From IMG/VR virus record IMGVR_UViG_3300008954_000078, positions 1-50,241 of that record: 50,241 nucleotides of DNA; one strand, given 5' to 3'. Position 1 is the stretch's first letter. Every line of letters starts with the position of its first letter. The notes under the pieces were generated by a model that saw nothing but the letters and a program-made list of their open reading frames with translations, searched no databases and was not told where the DNA came from. Of the stretch, positions 1 to 10,200 are shown piece after piece. The position numbers were made by a program, and so were the translations under genes. This DNA is from a virus.

Positions 1-294
1 GGCATGCCAAAAAACACTTTTATGATTTTTTAAATTATAATATCTTTTCCCCAACTCCTCATCTTTTATCATAGATAAAAACTTATATTCTTCATCTAAT
101 AATTCTTGCCGATTTGAATGTATTCGTTTTAATGTTCTTCGTTTGAAATCGGATGGTCTTCTTTTATATGATTTCCTCATCCACGGAGAACTGCAAATAT
201 ATCCATCATCTTCTGTTCCCCAATGACACCCAATATAATATCTCCTATGCTTCCTATCATACCAAATATAAACAAATCCATATTTTTCTTTCAT
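1..294 (-). CDS. GIY-YIG-like endonuclease, 3' end cut by window edge
   Basis: At least 98 residues are visible; the frame is still open at base 1, so the C-terminus is missing. Near the start the protein reads YGFVYIWYDRKHRRYYIGCHWG, split here as YGFVYIWY and RRYYIGCHWG. This matches the GIY-YIG nuclease core, with a Y-V-Y element followed by YIG about ten residues later, and a basic stretch (KSYKRRPSDFKRRTLKR) follows. Such proteins are usually free-standing homing endonucleases in T4-like phages, nicking or cutting DNA to spread their own gene. The ATG at 294 is preceded by a GGAG ribosome binding site. It follows gp14 in the same direction, about 35 bases downstream. The family call is from motif memory; the catalytic Glu of the family cannot be placed because the C-terminal half is absent. 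Confidence 0.65.
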   Translation of the reverse strand, partial: MKEKYGFVYIWYDRKHRRYYIGCHWGTEDDGYICSSPWMRKSYKRRPSDFKRRTLKRIHSNRQELLDEEYKFLSMIKDEELGKRYYNLKNHKSVFWHA

Positions 295-328
295 TTTAAA
301 TCTCCATACTATATATAAAAAGTGTACC

Positions 329-1252
329 CTAGAAATTTCCCTCACTGAATGGATCAGTTTCGGTAAAGTCAAAGATGTCATCTTGGTCTCTTAATAATTC
401 AAAGTCTTCGCCATCGCCCATGTTATCACTATCTTCTGGCTCTTGTGGAATAATTAATGTGGTTGTTGTGGTACTACTAAGTTCATATTCAGCACTAGAA
501 ACTGCGCCTTTAACTGTCTCACTGGTTGCAGTAGAAAGATTACCTGCAATATTTGTAACTGTTAGTTTCGTTGTATCCGCATCCCAATCTGTAACAACGG
601 CAGTTGCAGTCGCATCAGCAAGTGCCGCACCAGTAGAACCCAGAACTTGAAAAACAGTTTCACCTTCAAAATAATTGATATATGCAGAATCACTTATTCT
701 TGTACCAAGTGATAGTTCAATTGCAAATTGTTTTCGTTCATCTTCAACTTTATCGATATCACTATATCCTGTATCAATAGTTTCTCCACTGTATGTGAAT
801 ACCTCACATGAAAGTTTATATGTAAAGAGTTTGCCCAATTGATAGAAGGGATTTTCGTGTTCTACAAAGTTAATTTCAAACAAAGTATTACTTAACGGAA
901 AGAAGATTAAATCGCCTTCTTTTGGTCGTGTTGTATTTTCATAAGAACCAACTGATTCCTCAAATCGTTTACGAGAAACAATTAATTCTATTCTATCTTT
1001 TATTTGAATGCCAAATCTAGAAAGAACATCACCCTCTCCCTCAAATCCATCAACCGACTGAATATACATTTCAACTTCATATCCATCATCAAATTGAGAT
1101 ATAGTATCCTCTCCGAATATTTCATCTTTATTCATAAGAGTTCTTGGAATATAGACCATATCCCTTCCCATCGTTTTAATCATTTCGATGGTAAGGTCTT
1201 CTACTATATTCTGTTCACCAGTATAGTCTTTAAAGTAAGGATTACGAGCCAT
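329..1252 (-). CDS. 14: T4 gp14-like neck protein
   Basis: 307 aa, a little longer than T4 gp14 (256 aa). In T4, gp13 and gp14 form the neck that closes the filled head and accepts the tail. The N-terminal third follows gp14 closely: NPYF, then two dozen residues on YIPR and IFGED. The central block PKEGDLIFFPLSNTLFEINF followed by PFYQLG and FTYSGE is the gp14 signature. Residues about 190-275 are an extra Thr/Ala/Val-rich domain that T4 lacks but which I associate with marine T4-like phages. The acidic tail ends in FTETDPFSEGNF, like the T4 DSPFDDDFMD end. The gene lies 7 bases downstream of gp13, so the two are probably co-translated. The start is the only ATG close to the conserved N-terminus. 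Confidence 0.9.
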   Translation of the reverse strand: MARNPYFKDYTGEQNIVEDLTIEMIKTMGRDMVYIPRTLMNKDEIFGEDTISQFDDGYEVEMYIQSVDGFEGEGDVLSRFGIQIKDRIELIVSRKRFEESVGSYENTTRPKEGDLIFFPLSNTLFEINFVEHENPFYQLGKLFTYKLSCEVFTYSGETIDTGYSDIDKVEDERKQFAIELSLGTRISDSAYINYFEGETVFQVLGSTGAALADATATAVVTDWDADTTKLTVTNIAGNLSTATSETVKGAVSSAEYELSSTTTTTLIIPQEPEDSDNMGDGEDFELLRDQDDIFDFTETDPFSEGNF

Positions 1253-1259
1253 ATTTTAG

Positions 1260-2066
1260 TTATCCTGTCATAAAGTCTATTGGAAGTTCGTATGTTAATC
1301 GTAATTCTTCTTCAAGTTTTTGAATTTCTTCGTTCGCTTCGGAAGAAATTGCATCACCTCTTAAAGAAACTCCACCAGGCATTTGAATGCCCTCAAACTT
1401 TGATAAATTCGACCCCCATTGTTTTTTGATTTGTGCCGTGACATACTTCTTTAACCAAATATCATTAAATATTTCTGAAAATTGAACAGAAGATATAGCA
1501 ACATATGCTTCAATTAAAAGATACTTGTCTTTTATGATGTCATTATCCCAATCAGCATCAAGGTTTAACTTATTTGTTATTTTATTAAATCGAATTTGCT
1601 TTTCTGGTTGGAAAAAATCTTGAATCATATTGATATATCGTTTCGTGGAATCATACCTAGACAATCCCATACTAGAATTGAATCCGAGCCCTCTATTAAT
1701 TCCAAAATAGTCCATTAATGCCATTTGATAACGAACATCAAACATATTAATATTTGCAAACTCACCAAATTGGTGAATTCTAACAACACTTAAAATATCC
1801 TTTCCTTGGATTCTGCTGCCTGTTGCACCAACGGGGTCACCCAAATCATTCAAATCAATGTATTTACGATCTTTATCCTCTTGGGTTACTTGGTAACTAA
1901 ATAATTCTTTTTCAGCACCATCAAAATGATATTCTGAAAATAATTCTAATGATTCGTCTAGTCTATCTTCGCACTGCTGTCTATCAACATTGATGTCAAT
2001 GACTGGTGCCCCAAGTTTTCTTAAAGAATAATCGATTAATGCATCTCTGGATGTTATATTTGACAT
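1260..2066 (-). CDS. 13: T4 gp13-like neck protein
   Basis: 268 aa; partner of gp14 in the head-tail neck. The start MSNITSRDALIDYSLRKLGA, followed by P-V-I-D-I-N-V and a QCEDRLDESLELFSEYH helix, is typical of gp13 in T4-like phages (SR..L..Y.LR.LG.PVI.INV....IEDRID.AL..F.EYH). Later landmarks are DILSVVRIHQF and FGINRGLG. The protein is mostly polar with no membrane segment, as expected for a virion component. It sits directly before gp14 on the minus strand, the same order as in T4. No clear promoter was seen in the 54 bases upstream, so it is probably transcribed from the 2681 promoter or from late read-through. Confidence 0.88.
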   Translation of the reverse strand: MSNITSRDALIDYSLRKLGAPVIDINVDRQQCEDRLDESLELFSEYHFDGAEKELFSYQVTQEDKDRKYIDLNDLGDPVGATGSRIQGKDILSVVRIHQFGEFANINMFDVRYQMALMDYFGINRGLGFNSSMGLSRYDSTKRYINMIQDFFQPEKQIRFNKITNKLNLDADWDNDIIKDKYLLIEAYVAISSVQFSEIFNDIWLKKYVTAQIKKQWGSNLSKFEGIQMPGGVSLRGDAISSEANEEIQKLEEELRLTYELPIDFMTG

Positions 2067-2120
2067 TAAAAACTCCTATACCTTTAATATATGTATAAAG
2101 ATAGAGGAATGGAGTTGGAA

Positions 2121-2630
2121 CTATTGAGCATCTTTGGTTGGATTTTGCTCTTCTTCAGTTCCAATTTCTACATTTAATTTCTGAATATTCTCGTAATCAA
2201 TGTTTTCAATGTAATATTTGCGAGTCACGGGTTCTTCTGATTCGTCTGAGGTGCTTACAAGGTAATTGGTAAATCCTGGCATTTGCAAAGGGCATGCCAG
2301 TTTTGGATAATCTAATTTTCCATATTCCTCTGCTTCTGCAACCAAAAATGTTTGTTTTCTATCTCCACAGCCACAACCACCACAAATGTGTTTAGTCGGG
2401 TCTACTTCACTTTGTTGCAAATATTCACAGGGTGGAAGTTCTCCTCCACCATCTTCGTTGCCAAAACAACTCAACACCCGCAATTGCTTAATTGGTTTGT
2501 TAATTTTTTTATTATTTAGATTTCTTGATGTTAAGGCCATTGCAAAATTTTGCACCATACTAAATGCTTTTTTAACACCTCGTTGGTTTGGGTCAACTGG
2601 TACTTTTCTGAATTTTGGTTTATCTGTCAT
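2121..2630 (-). CDS. Conserved phage protein with six-cysteine metal-site candidate
   Basis: 169 aa. Not assigned to a named family. Six cysteines fall at residues 55, 68, 83, 86, 88 and 113; the core ICGGCGCGDRKQTF has a CxxCxC pattern that would suit zinc or an iron-sulfur cluster. It is followed by a conserved-looking KLDYPKLACPLQMPGFTNY stretch that I have seen in marine T4-like phage proteins of unknown function. The basic N-terminus (about 50 residues) has no cysteine and could bind nucleic acid or a partner. It has its own strong sigma70-like promoter and a GGAG site at the ATG, unlike the surrounding late genes. It may therefore be expressed early even though it lies between fibre and neck genes. 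Confidence 0.7.
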   Translation of the reverse strand: MTDKPKFRKVPVDPNQRGVKKAFSMVQNFAMALTSRNLNNKKINKPIKQLRVLSCFGNEDGGGELPPCEYLQQSEVDPTKHICGGCGCGDRKQTFLVAEAEEYGKLDYPKLACPLQMPGFTNYLVSTSDESEEPVTRKYYIENIDYENIQKLNVEIGTEEEQNPTKDAQ

Positions 2631-2658
2631 AATATCTCCATAATAAAAGGTTTTATAA

Positions 2659-2686
2659 ATTATACACTATATGTATCACTTGTCAA
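2659..2686 (-). promoter_or_regulatory. sigma70-like promoter, consensus match
   Basis: Read on the minus strand, TTGACA (2686-2681) is separated by 16 bases from TATAAT (2664-2659), a perfect match to both hexamers. It lies about 29 bases upstream of the ATG at 2630. The sequence overlaps the gap between the 531-aa fibre gene and the 169-aa gene. Confidence 0.75.
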
Positions 2687-2692
2687 GAAAAA

Positions 2693-4288
2693 TTATACTA
2701 TTCTTGCTAAAGTTACAGTTCTAACCCTGTGCATCATATCCCAATCACATGCAGAAACAAATCCCGAATTAAAATTTTGCGTATATGTCATTTTTCTATT
2801 TTTATCAGATTCATTCACTATTGTAGAAGTCCAATATGTAGAAGTCATTGGTTGCCATTTATATGCTGGATTAGAATTTTTTAGAATACCATCCATGAAG
2901 TTGGAATCGTTTTTTGTTTTGTCGTATATAAATGCAGATAAATGTAAAGAAGGTATAATGCACGAATTAATATTACTTGAAGTTATTCCATTATCTACGC
3001 AACTGTGTTTTACTGTATTGATTATATCAAAATCAGCATTCATATTTCTTGCGCTGTCGAATTTTGATGATATAGGAATTTTTGTATTCAACGAAATTGA
3101 TTTTTCATGAAACTTAATATTAGTTGCATGTAAATCTCTAGGAGAAACAATAACTGCGTATTTATTTTTAAGAAAGGATTTGAATTCTTTCCCATCAGAT
3201 TCCATAACATATTTTTCTGCTATACCTGTTTTTGGATTTCCGTAACCCTGAAGCCTTTCAAATGGGCTACCACTTGACCAAAACTGGCCAACATAAAACC
3301 CACCAAGTTGATAACTTCCTGGAGTCCAAGAATTAGCAACACTAGAAGATACTGTGCCGTATTTTATAAAATCATTTACAACATTAATTTCGGAACTATC
3401 TGAACAATTGTATGGAATTCCTTGTTTCTTTAGTCCCATCCAATATCCATTACAATTGCCGACAACAGTTTCGGTACATTTGTCCTCTTGAACACATGCA
3501 GAAAACAACCCGTCCTTGCTATTAACTGTGTTATTATATCTAATGATTGAATCTCTTTCGGTAGGCACAGAACTTATTAATACATTATCATAAACTTTAC
3601 TGCGAACCGAATTTCCACCTTCTGTAGTTTCTGACCTATATGGTGTGCTACCACATTCAATTTGTATTTCAACCGTTGGGTCGAAGGGACAAGAAACCGT
3701 GGGATAATATGTGGCAATGCCATTTGGATTTATTTTTGTTTGTTGATTGGAGCATTCTGATTCGGAACAAACATTATAACAATCAAACACATTACCGCCA
3801 ACTTCAACACAGCACCCAGAAGGAAATCTCACATCATCTTCAATTGGGTCTGGAACTTTTGGATTGTTACTTGCACCGTTTGTACAAAATGCAAAAATGT
3901 CATCCGAACTTTCGTTTATTTCGGAGCAAAGCCTATCTTTACCTAACCAAATGCCCCCAATAGAATGACATTCGCAAAATGTTACATCGTCTTGCAATCC
4001 ACCCATATAACTCGGAACGCCCTGATTAATACTGTTTAGATATTCGTCATAGTCATCAACATATTCACAAGCGCAACAGCACCCCCTAGAACTTAATTCT
4101 GGACATTGAACATCTGAAATGTCTTCACCTTCTTGTTTATATTGAAAATATCCCCTAGATTCCATACATGAAATATATGTTATGGGATATTCTTTTGTGC
4201 CGTCTGGATGACAACACACACCAATATCAGAAAGAAAATCCTTATAATTGGTTGATGATTTTATTCTAGATCGAAATTGTACACTCAT
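2693..4288 (-). CDS. Cysteine-rich fibre-like protein with C-type-lectin-like end
   Basis: 531 aa. The first ~300 residues are cysteine-rich, with GVCCHPDG, RGCCCACEY and GCCVEV patches and C-x(n)-GGIWLG units that resemble the repeats of the 2615-aa neighbour. No signal peptide is visible. Residues ~325-531 have few cysteines and contain GGFYVGQF, KYAVIVSPRDLH, a SARNMNADFD element, TSTYWTST (~480) and a final HRVRTVTLARIV. The same order of motifs (GG.VVG, Y.IVS, YWTST, VR..R) closes the 1043-aa protein, so the two share a C-terminal domain of the DUF1566/Lcl type (C-type-lectin-like fold, often ligand binding). It is likely a receptor-binding or decoration protein of the tail. There is no convincing Shine-Dalgarno before the ATG. 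Confidence 0.6.
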   Translation of the reverse strand: MSVQFRSRIKSSTNYKDFLSDIGVCCHPDGTKEYPITYISCMESRGYFQYKQEGEDISDVQCPELSSRGCCCACEYVDDYDEYLNSINQGVPSYMGGLQDDVTFCECHSIGGIWLGKDRLCSEINESSDDIFAFCTNGASNNPKVPDPIEDDVRFPSGCCVEVGGNVFDCYNVCSESECSNQQTKINPNGIATYYPTVSCPFDPTVEIQIECGSTPYRSETTEGGNSVRSKVYDNVLISSVPTERDSIIRYNNTVNSKDGLFSACVQEDKCTETVVGNCNGYWMGLKKQGIPYNCSDSSEINVVNDFIKYGTVSSSVANSWTPGSYQLGGFYVGQFWSSGSPFERLQGYGNPKTGIAEKYVMESDGKEFKSFLKNKYAVIVSPRDLHATNIKFHEKSISLNTKIPISSKFDSARNMNADFDIINTVKHSCVDNGITSSNINSCIIPSLHLSAFIYDKTKNDSNFMDGILKNSNPAYKWQPMTSTYWTSTIVNESDKNRKMTYTQNFNSGFVSACDWDMMHRVRTVTLARIV

Positions 4289-4299
4289 ATATTATATAT

Positions 4300-7200
4300 C
4301 TATTTGTTGCATACGCCATAAGGGCAATTTGGAGGAAGACACTGCACCCAAATACATTCTCCAGACGGAAGGGTAATGTATGTATAGGCCACTCCGTTGA
4401 TTATTTTACTATAATCTTCATTGAATGTTTGTCTGGTACAAACAATACAACCATCTGGAGGGTAACAATCTTGATGGTCTTCACAGACCGAATTGTCTCC
4501 ATTGTATGTTCCATAGTTTAGAGAACAAGAGTCTGAATCTGTTATATAACACCAAGGTTCTTGATTTACACAACATGCTCCAGTTTGAGTTCCTGGTTGA
4601 TGACATTCAGTATCATCTTCTAGTGTATCGCATAAATTGCCAGCACCCTTCCATGTTCCAAGTAAAACTGTATCGCATTCAAATTGAATGGTATCAACAC
4701 AACTAGGAGTTCCATTTATTCCACCACAACATGCACCCAAAGCACATGGGTCGGAATCACAATTCGCAATATGTGATAAAGATGTTCCCGTACATGAACT
4801 AGGCAACACATCAGAACATCCGCCGGTATATATTCCACCTGTCTTTTCACAACATGCGAAAGTATAGTCGGTGCAATCACCGCACTCATTTTCAATAGAA
4901 TCCAGTGGATTATTACAACAAGTCCAATCGGATGTACAAGTCGAATCTCCATGACAGCAGACTCTATCTGGGCAAGAGTCAGAACAACTATTAGATTCAT
5001 TCCAAAGACCGCCGCATAGTAGGCACTGTGTTTCTTCAAGTATTCGGCATTCTCCTACACCCAAGCAACATTGTCCTGTAGGAATTGAAGTATCGCATAG
5101 TGTTGTGGCCGCACAGGTATTTGAATCGTCCCATTGTCCTTTACCATTTGTATCACAACTACAATTCCATTCAGTTAAGTTATCATAACAAGTTGTTTCG
5201 CTTGTGCAACACGAACCCGTTCTATTCCCACAATCATTATTAATACAACTTCCGTTTGCAATGAAGTTATTTGGATTAGAACAATCACCTATTGTTGCAT
5301 TTCCGTCTTGACAATTTTGTGAACCACCATAACAACCATTAGCGGAGCTGGCATCCTCACAGCATATTCCATACTCAATAGGAGAGCATGGAGTGCCATC
5401 AGCACATTGTCCTTGCGAGCATTTTGTTGTTCCATCACCACAGTACACTCCACCATGTTGCATACTACATTGATTTTCAGTTACATCTGTTGTACAACTA
5501 CCACTACCGTAACAACAAGCACCTGTTGGTTCTGTAGTATCACATAAACCACCAATACAAAAACCTTGATTACAATCTGTTGTATTATCGCCACACCAAG
5601 TTCCAAGACAGTTACTCTGAGTAACATCTGTTATACAAGTTGTATCTGTACAACAAGCACCTGTTGGTTCTGTAGTATCACATCCACCACCAGTACAAGA
5701 ATCTTGATTACAATCTGTTGTATTATCGCCACACCAAGTACCAGAGCAATTTGCTTGTATGTCGTCTGTTGTACAAGTTGTACCATTACAACACGCACCT
5801 GTTGGTTCACCACATGTTATTTGTGAGCAAGTCATTCCATCATGGAACACTCCACCACCATTACTGTTATCAATATCCCAACAATCTACTGCGTTTGTAT
5901 CATCCACGCAAACACCTTTATTTGGATTACAACACGCACCCCTACCAAAACAAGACTCTTCGCACATCGGTCCAGAACCTTCTGGATGGAAACCGCAATA
6001 AGTACAAGTTTCTGGATGTAGATTGCAATCACACATTTCATGACCGGCCACCAAAGTATCGCAAAGCGATTCGTCTCCGTTGGTGAAACATTGGGGGTTT
6101 GGATTATTGGTCAGGCCGATAATATAACAACACTTATTCGGGCCCGAAAGGCACGGAGTCTCGCATTCAACTGGCTCTCCACTGCATGTAATATCTTCTC
6201 CTCCACATCCACAACACCCCGCACATGCCTGACCCCCCCCGGGGTCGCCACAAGAGCAATGACATGGTGTCCAACAATCTCCAATGTCATTGTCGCCGCA
6301 AGATTGTCCTAAACTATTAATACAATCCGTATCGATGGGATTATTTGGAAGCCATTGACCATTCCCATTCATCCAACAAGGACAACGCAATGCTGGGTCT
6401 GTTTCGTCAAACTCCAGGCACTGTGGATTCTGTCCGTTTGGACCTATATCACATTGTGGTGTAGTTCCAGAACTACCAGTATCACAAAACGGAGGTTGAA
6501 CTAAAGCAGAACCTTGACTACAATTGTACCCAAGTGTTTCGGGTTGTTGAATACAACAAGTAGATAAATTTGCCCAATATTCGCTTGGAATGTTATCACA
6601 TTGGTCATCATTAACATCACCCGGACATAAACCACAATCAAGATTACCATTGGAGCAATCTAGAGGAATCCACTTGCAAGGTTCAGGGCCGCACTCACAA
6701 CTACCGTCAGTACATTCTGTCGGAATAGTCCCACCATTGCACCTATACATACACTGCTCTGCGGTACTATATAAACATTGTGTTTCGCCCAAGACGGTAA
6801 GACCATCGCAACAAGTTCCAAACTGGATACCAGTACAAGATGGCCATTGGGGTATTACTTTACCAGTGTCATATTCACTAGTGCAATAACCACACGATTC
6901 TTCTTCACAACCCTCTGGGCAACATGGAGGTTTGGAATCGTCCCAATGAGAAGTTCCAGTAGATGAAAACTGGCCCATAAATTCACATTGTGCTTCACAT
7001 ATATCTTCATAACATCTCCAATTATATTGAGTTTCTACACAACATGTTCCTACTGGCTCCAATTCTTCAAATGCGCCTGGGCAATCGTTTGCGTTACAAT
7101 ACGATTCATGGCTTGTTCCACCATAAGTAGCACAATCTTCTGGTGAAATATTATCCAAACAGAAACAACTTAAACAGCAACTTGTTTGAGGCACATCGTC

Positions 7201-10200
7201 AGCAAGACAATTCGCACACAGATTTCCATAATCCCATCCAGCATTTTGGTCACACCACGCATACGCGCCTCTTAGACCACCTGTGAAGTCCTCACACGGA
7301 CCGTACATAATTTCACTACAGCCTTGTGGGTCATTAGGACTATTACATGGAATAATATAAGGAGGCAATTCACTATTATTTCTCGGTGCGTCTTCAGTAC
7401 ATGCCATATCTTTCATAAACCAATCGGGTCTTGCTGGGAATTGGTCGGGAGGAGTGCTTCCTCCAGTAATTAACGCAGTACAAATCTTTGCTCCTTGCAT
7501 TAATCTTGAGGCATCTGAAAGTGAAATGTTGTTTGCTTGGTCGGTTGAATATACACCATGAGTACAGAAACTATGTGCATCAGTTGTGAGTATACCATGT
7601 GTTGGATTTATATAACCCACCACGGTTTGGTCAAATCCAGGCAGAATCGCAGGGCACGCTGGTGGGTCCGCTGTACAATTTGGATAATCAAGAACACCAG
7701 TCCATGTGTTTGGATATCCTATGGCCTCCATAGCATCACATATTTTTGTACCACCACCAAGGCCACGGTCTGTTGCCTTAATGTCATCCCACAAACTTGC
7801 GAGTTCCGAAGAATTATTAGTATTAACTCTTTTAACATTTACATTTGTATTTGGAATCCACGCTTGAGTATTAAAGAATATTAGAGAGAAGAATACATCT
7901 CCTCTGTCAGCGAAAGCGGGTGACATACCAACAAGAGATTCACCAATTCCTTGCATTGCTTTATCAAACATTCCAGCCGCTATACTACCAGACACATCTA
8001 TTATGAATACTATATGTTCTGTTACTGAGGTTTGGCCTCTTTCGTCTCTGTCTTCTGGTTCATTTGCGCCAGGACAGCACGATGTTCCATCGCCATGGAA
8101 CACTCCATCATCATCTTCACATGCACTTCTGGATAAATTATCTTCACAACTTCCATCAGTATGGCAACACGCACCATATTCTTTTATACCACAAGGATCA
8201 CCGTCACATGTAGTATCATCTCCTTTATAAATTCCTTGCACATTGTCACAATCTGTTGATGTCATTATATCACAGGATTTTGCAGTACAACACGCACCTG
8301 TTGGTTCTAATGGGTCACCGCATAGGTCACAAGTTGTATCTATTCCTAACCATTCTCCACCACATCCTTCTTGGGTCGTTATAAAGCAACTTCCACTACT
8401 TAAACAACATGCACCAACATTTATATCTATATCACAGGCACAATCTACGGGGTTATCTCCCTCGCATTCTGTGTTTGGACCCATAAAGTTTCTTCCAGTT
8501 TGCGTACAAATGTCTGCGGTAGTTTTTTCACAAAGACCATCTCCACAACACGCACCAACATAAATGGTTGCATCACAGCAATCAACTTCACCACATATTC
8601 CATCAACTGCAATACCACCATAAATTAATTCACAAATGGTTGCACTCATTGGTGGTAGTTTTGTTTCTGGACGATTGGTGTCATAACTTCCTATACTATC
8701 ACCGATACAACTACCATCTTTACAACACGCGATAGGTGAGCAACAAGGACTTAAACAAAGTTCATCTCCACCATTTGTACAACCGGGACCATCACATTCT
8801 CCTGTGCATTGTCCTTCAGGATTGAATGAACCACCGAGAGCATTGCATTCTGTTACTGTAACATTTGAAACACATTCTTGACCAGCACCTCTAAGTGGTT
8901 CAGTTCGTGGTCTACCAGTATCACCGCCAGTTAAAGGCGTTCCTCCACTAAAGTAACCAGTACACACAGAACAAGGACCACAACATTCTGGATATGGCTT
9001 TCTGTTGGCTTGATCATATCCACAAGCACAACTTTCATCATCACTCCAACCATCGGGACATTCGCAACCTGCAATGGATCCACAGGGAGCATCTCCCAAG
9101 TAAACACCGCCCAATAATATACATTCTCTTCTTGGCCATCTAGATGCATATCCAACACAATTATTACCATTTTCATCACAATGGGGTAAGCAACAACATC
9201 CAAATGGACCCATTGCTTCTCCAACAAATGGATTATATGCATTTCCGGCGCCATATGTGTGAACTCCGTGTGTTCCTAATCGGGAGAGTCCACCAGGCAA
9301 ATTACAAACTTGCCTTCTAATTCTACATTCTGGGCAACCAGCACCACACTCTGAACCTAAATATGAAGGTCCTATAATAGTATCTGAATTACTATCGTCT
9401 CTGTACCAATTTGTGTTTGGAATAGGAACTCCATTATCATCCAAATCCCCACAGAACCCCCATTTTCTTGAAGGAGTACCAACATGAAGAGGATGAGTAC
9501 CCCAACTACAATTAGCATCTTCGACCAGAGCAGAGTGACACCACGGACTACTCCATTCTCTATCAAGTTTTACGCAGCCAGTATGTTCATCCCAACAAGA
9601 ACCAGCAGGACACATCATATCCCAGAAAGACATAATTACGGTAAATAGTGGGTCATATCCTCCAGTATCGACATGTGGTCCTTGAGCATCTTGCCAAGCA
9701 TAACTGGTAGTTGGAAAGCCGCAAGGACCCAATGAATCCCATATGGGCATGTTACTGGTAGTCCTAAAATCCTCGTGACTGGGAATACATGACTCTCCAC
9801 TCCACATCCCTTGACCATTTTCACAAGGTTCTAGATATTCTGAATCCCACATACCCTGTTCACAACTTGTTCCGGGACCCCACCATGTCCAATTTCCATC
9901 TTCTTCAAGACCTTGAAATCCTTGTACGCCAGGCAACGAATTACATTCTGGATATAGAGAAATTTCATCTGGGAAATTCTCATTCCAATTGGTGCATCTC
10001 TGTGGAATTCCAATGATTGTATCTACTGGGTCGTCATCATAATTCCCAAGCGAGCCTGGGTATGTGGGTGTTCCATTATATAATCCCCATTTATTTAATC
10101 TATCACAATTATGTTTTGTTGTTGTAAAACAAGCGGCCGGCGAATGTGGAACTCCTATACCACCACCGCCACAGTTATTACCAAACCACCACTCATCACA

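Noticed and set aside
2655-2662. TATAAATT on the plus strand as a late promoter
   Set aside because: It would point into the 3' end of minus-strand genes. The same bases are better explained by the minus-strand TATAAT promoter.
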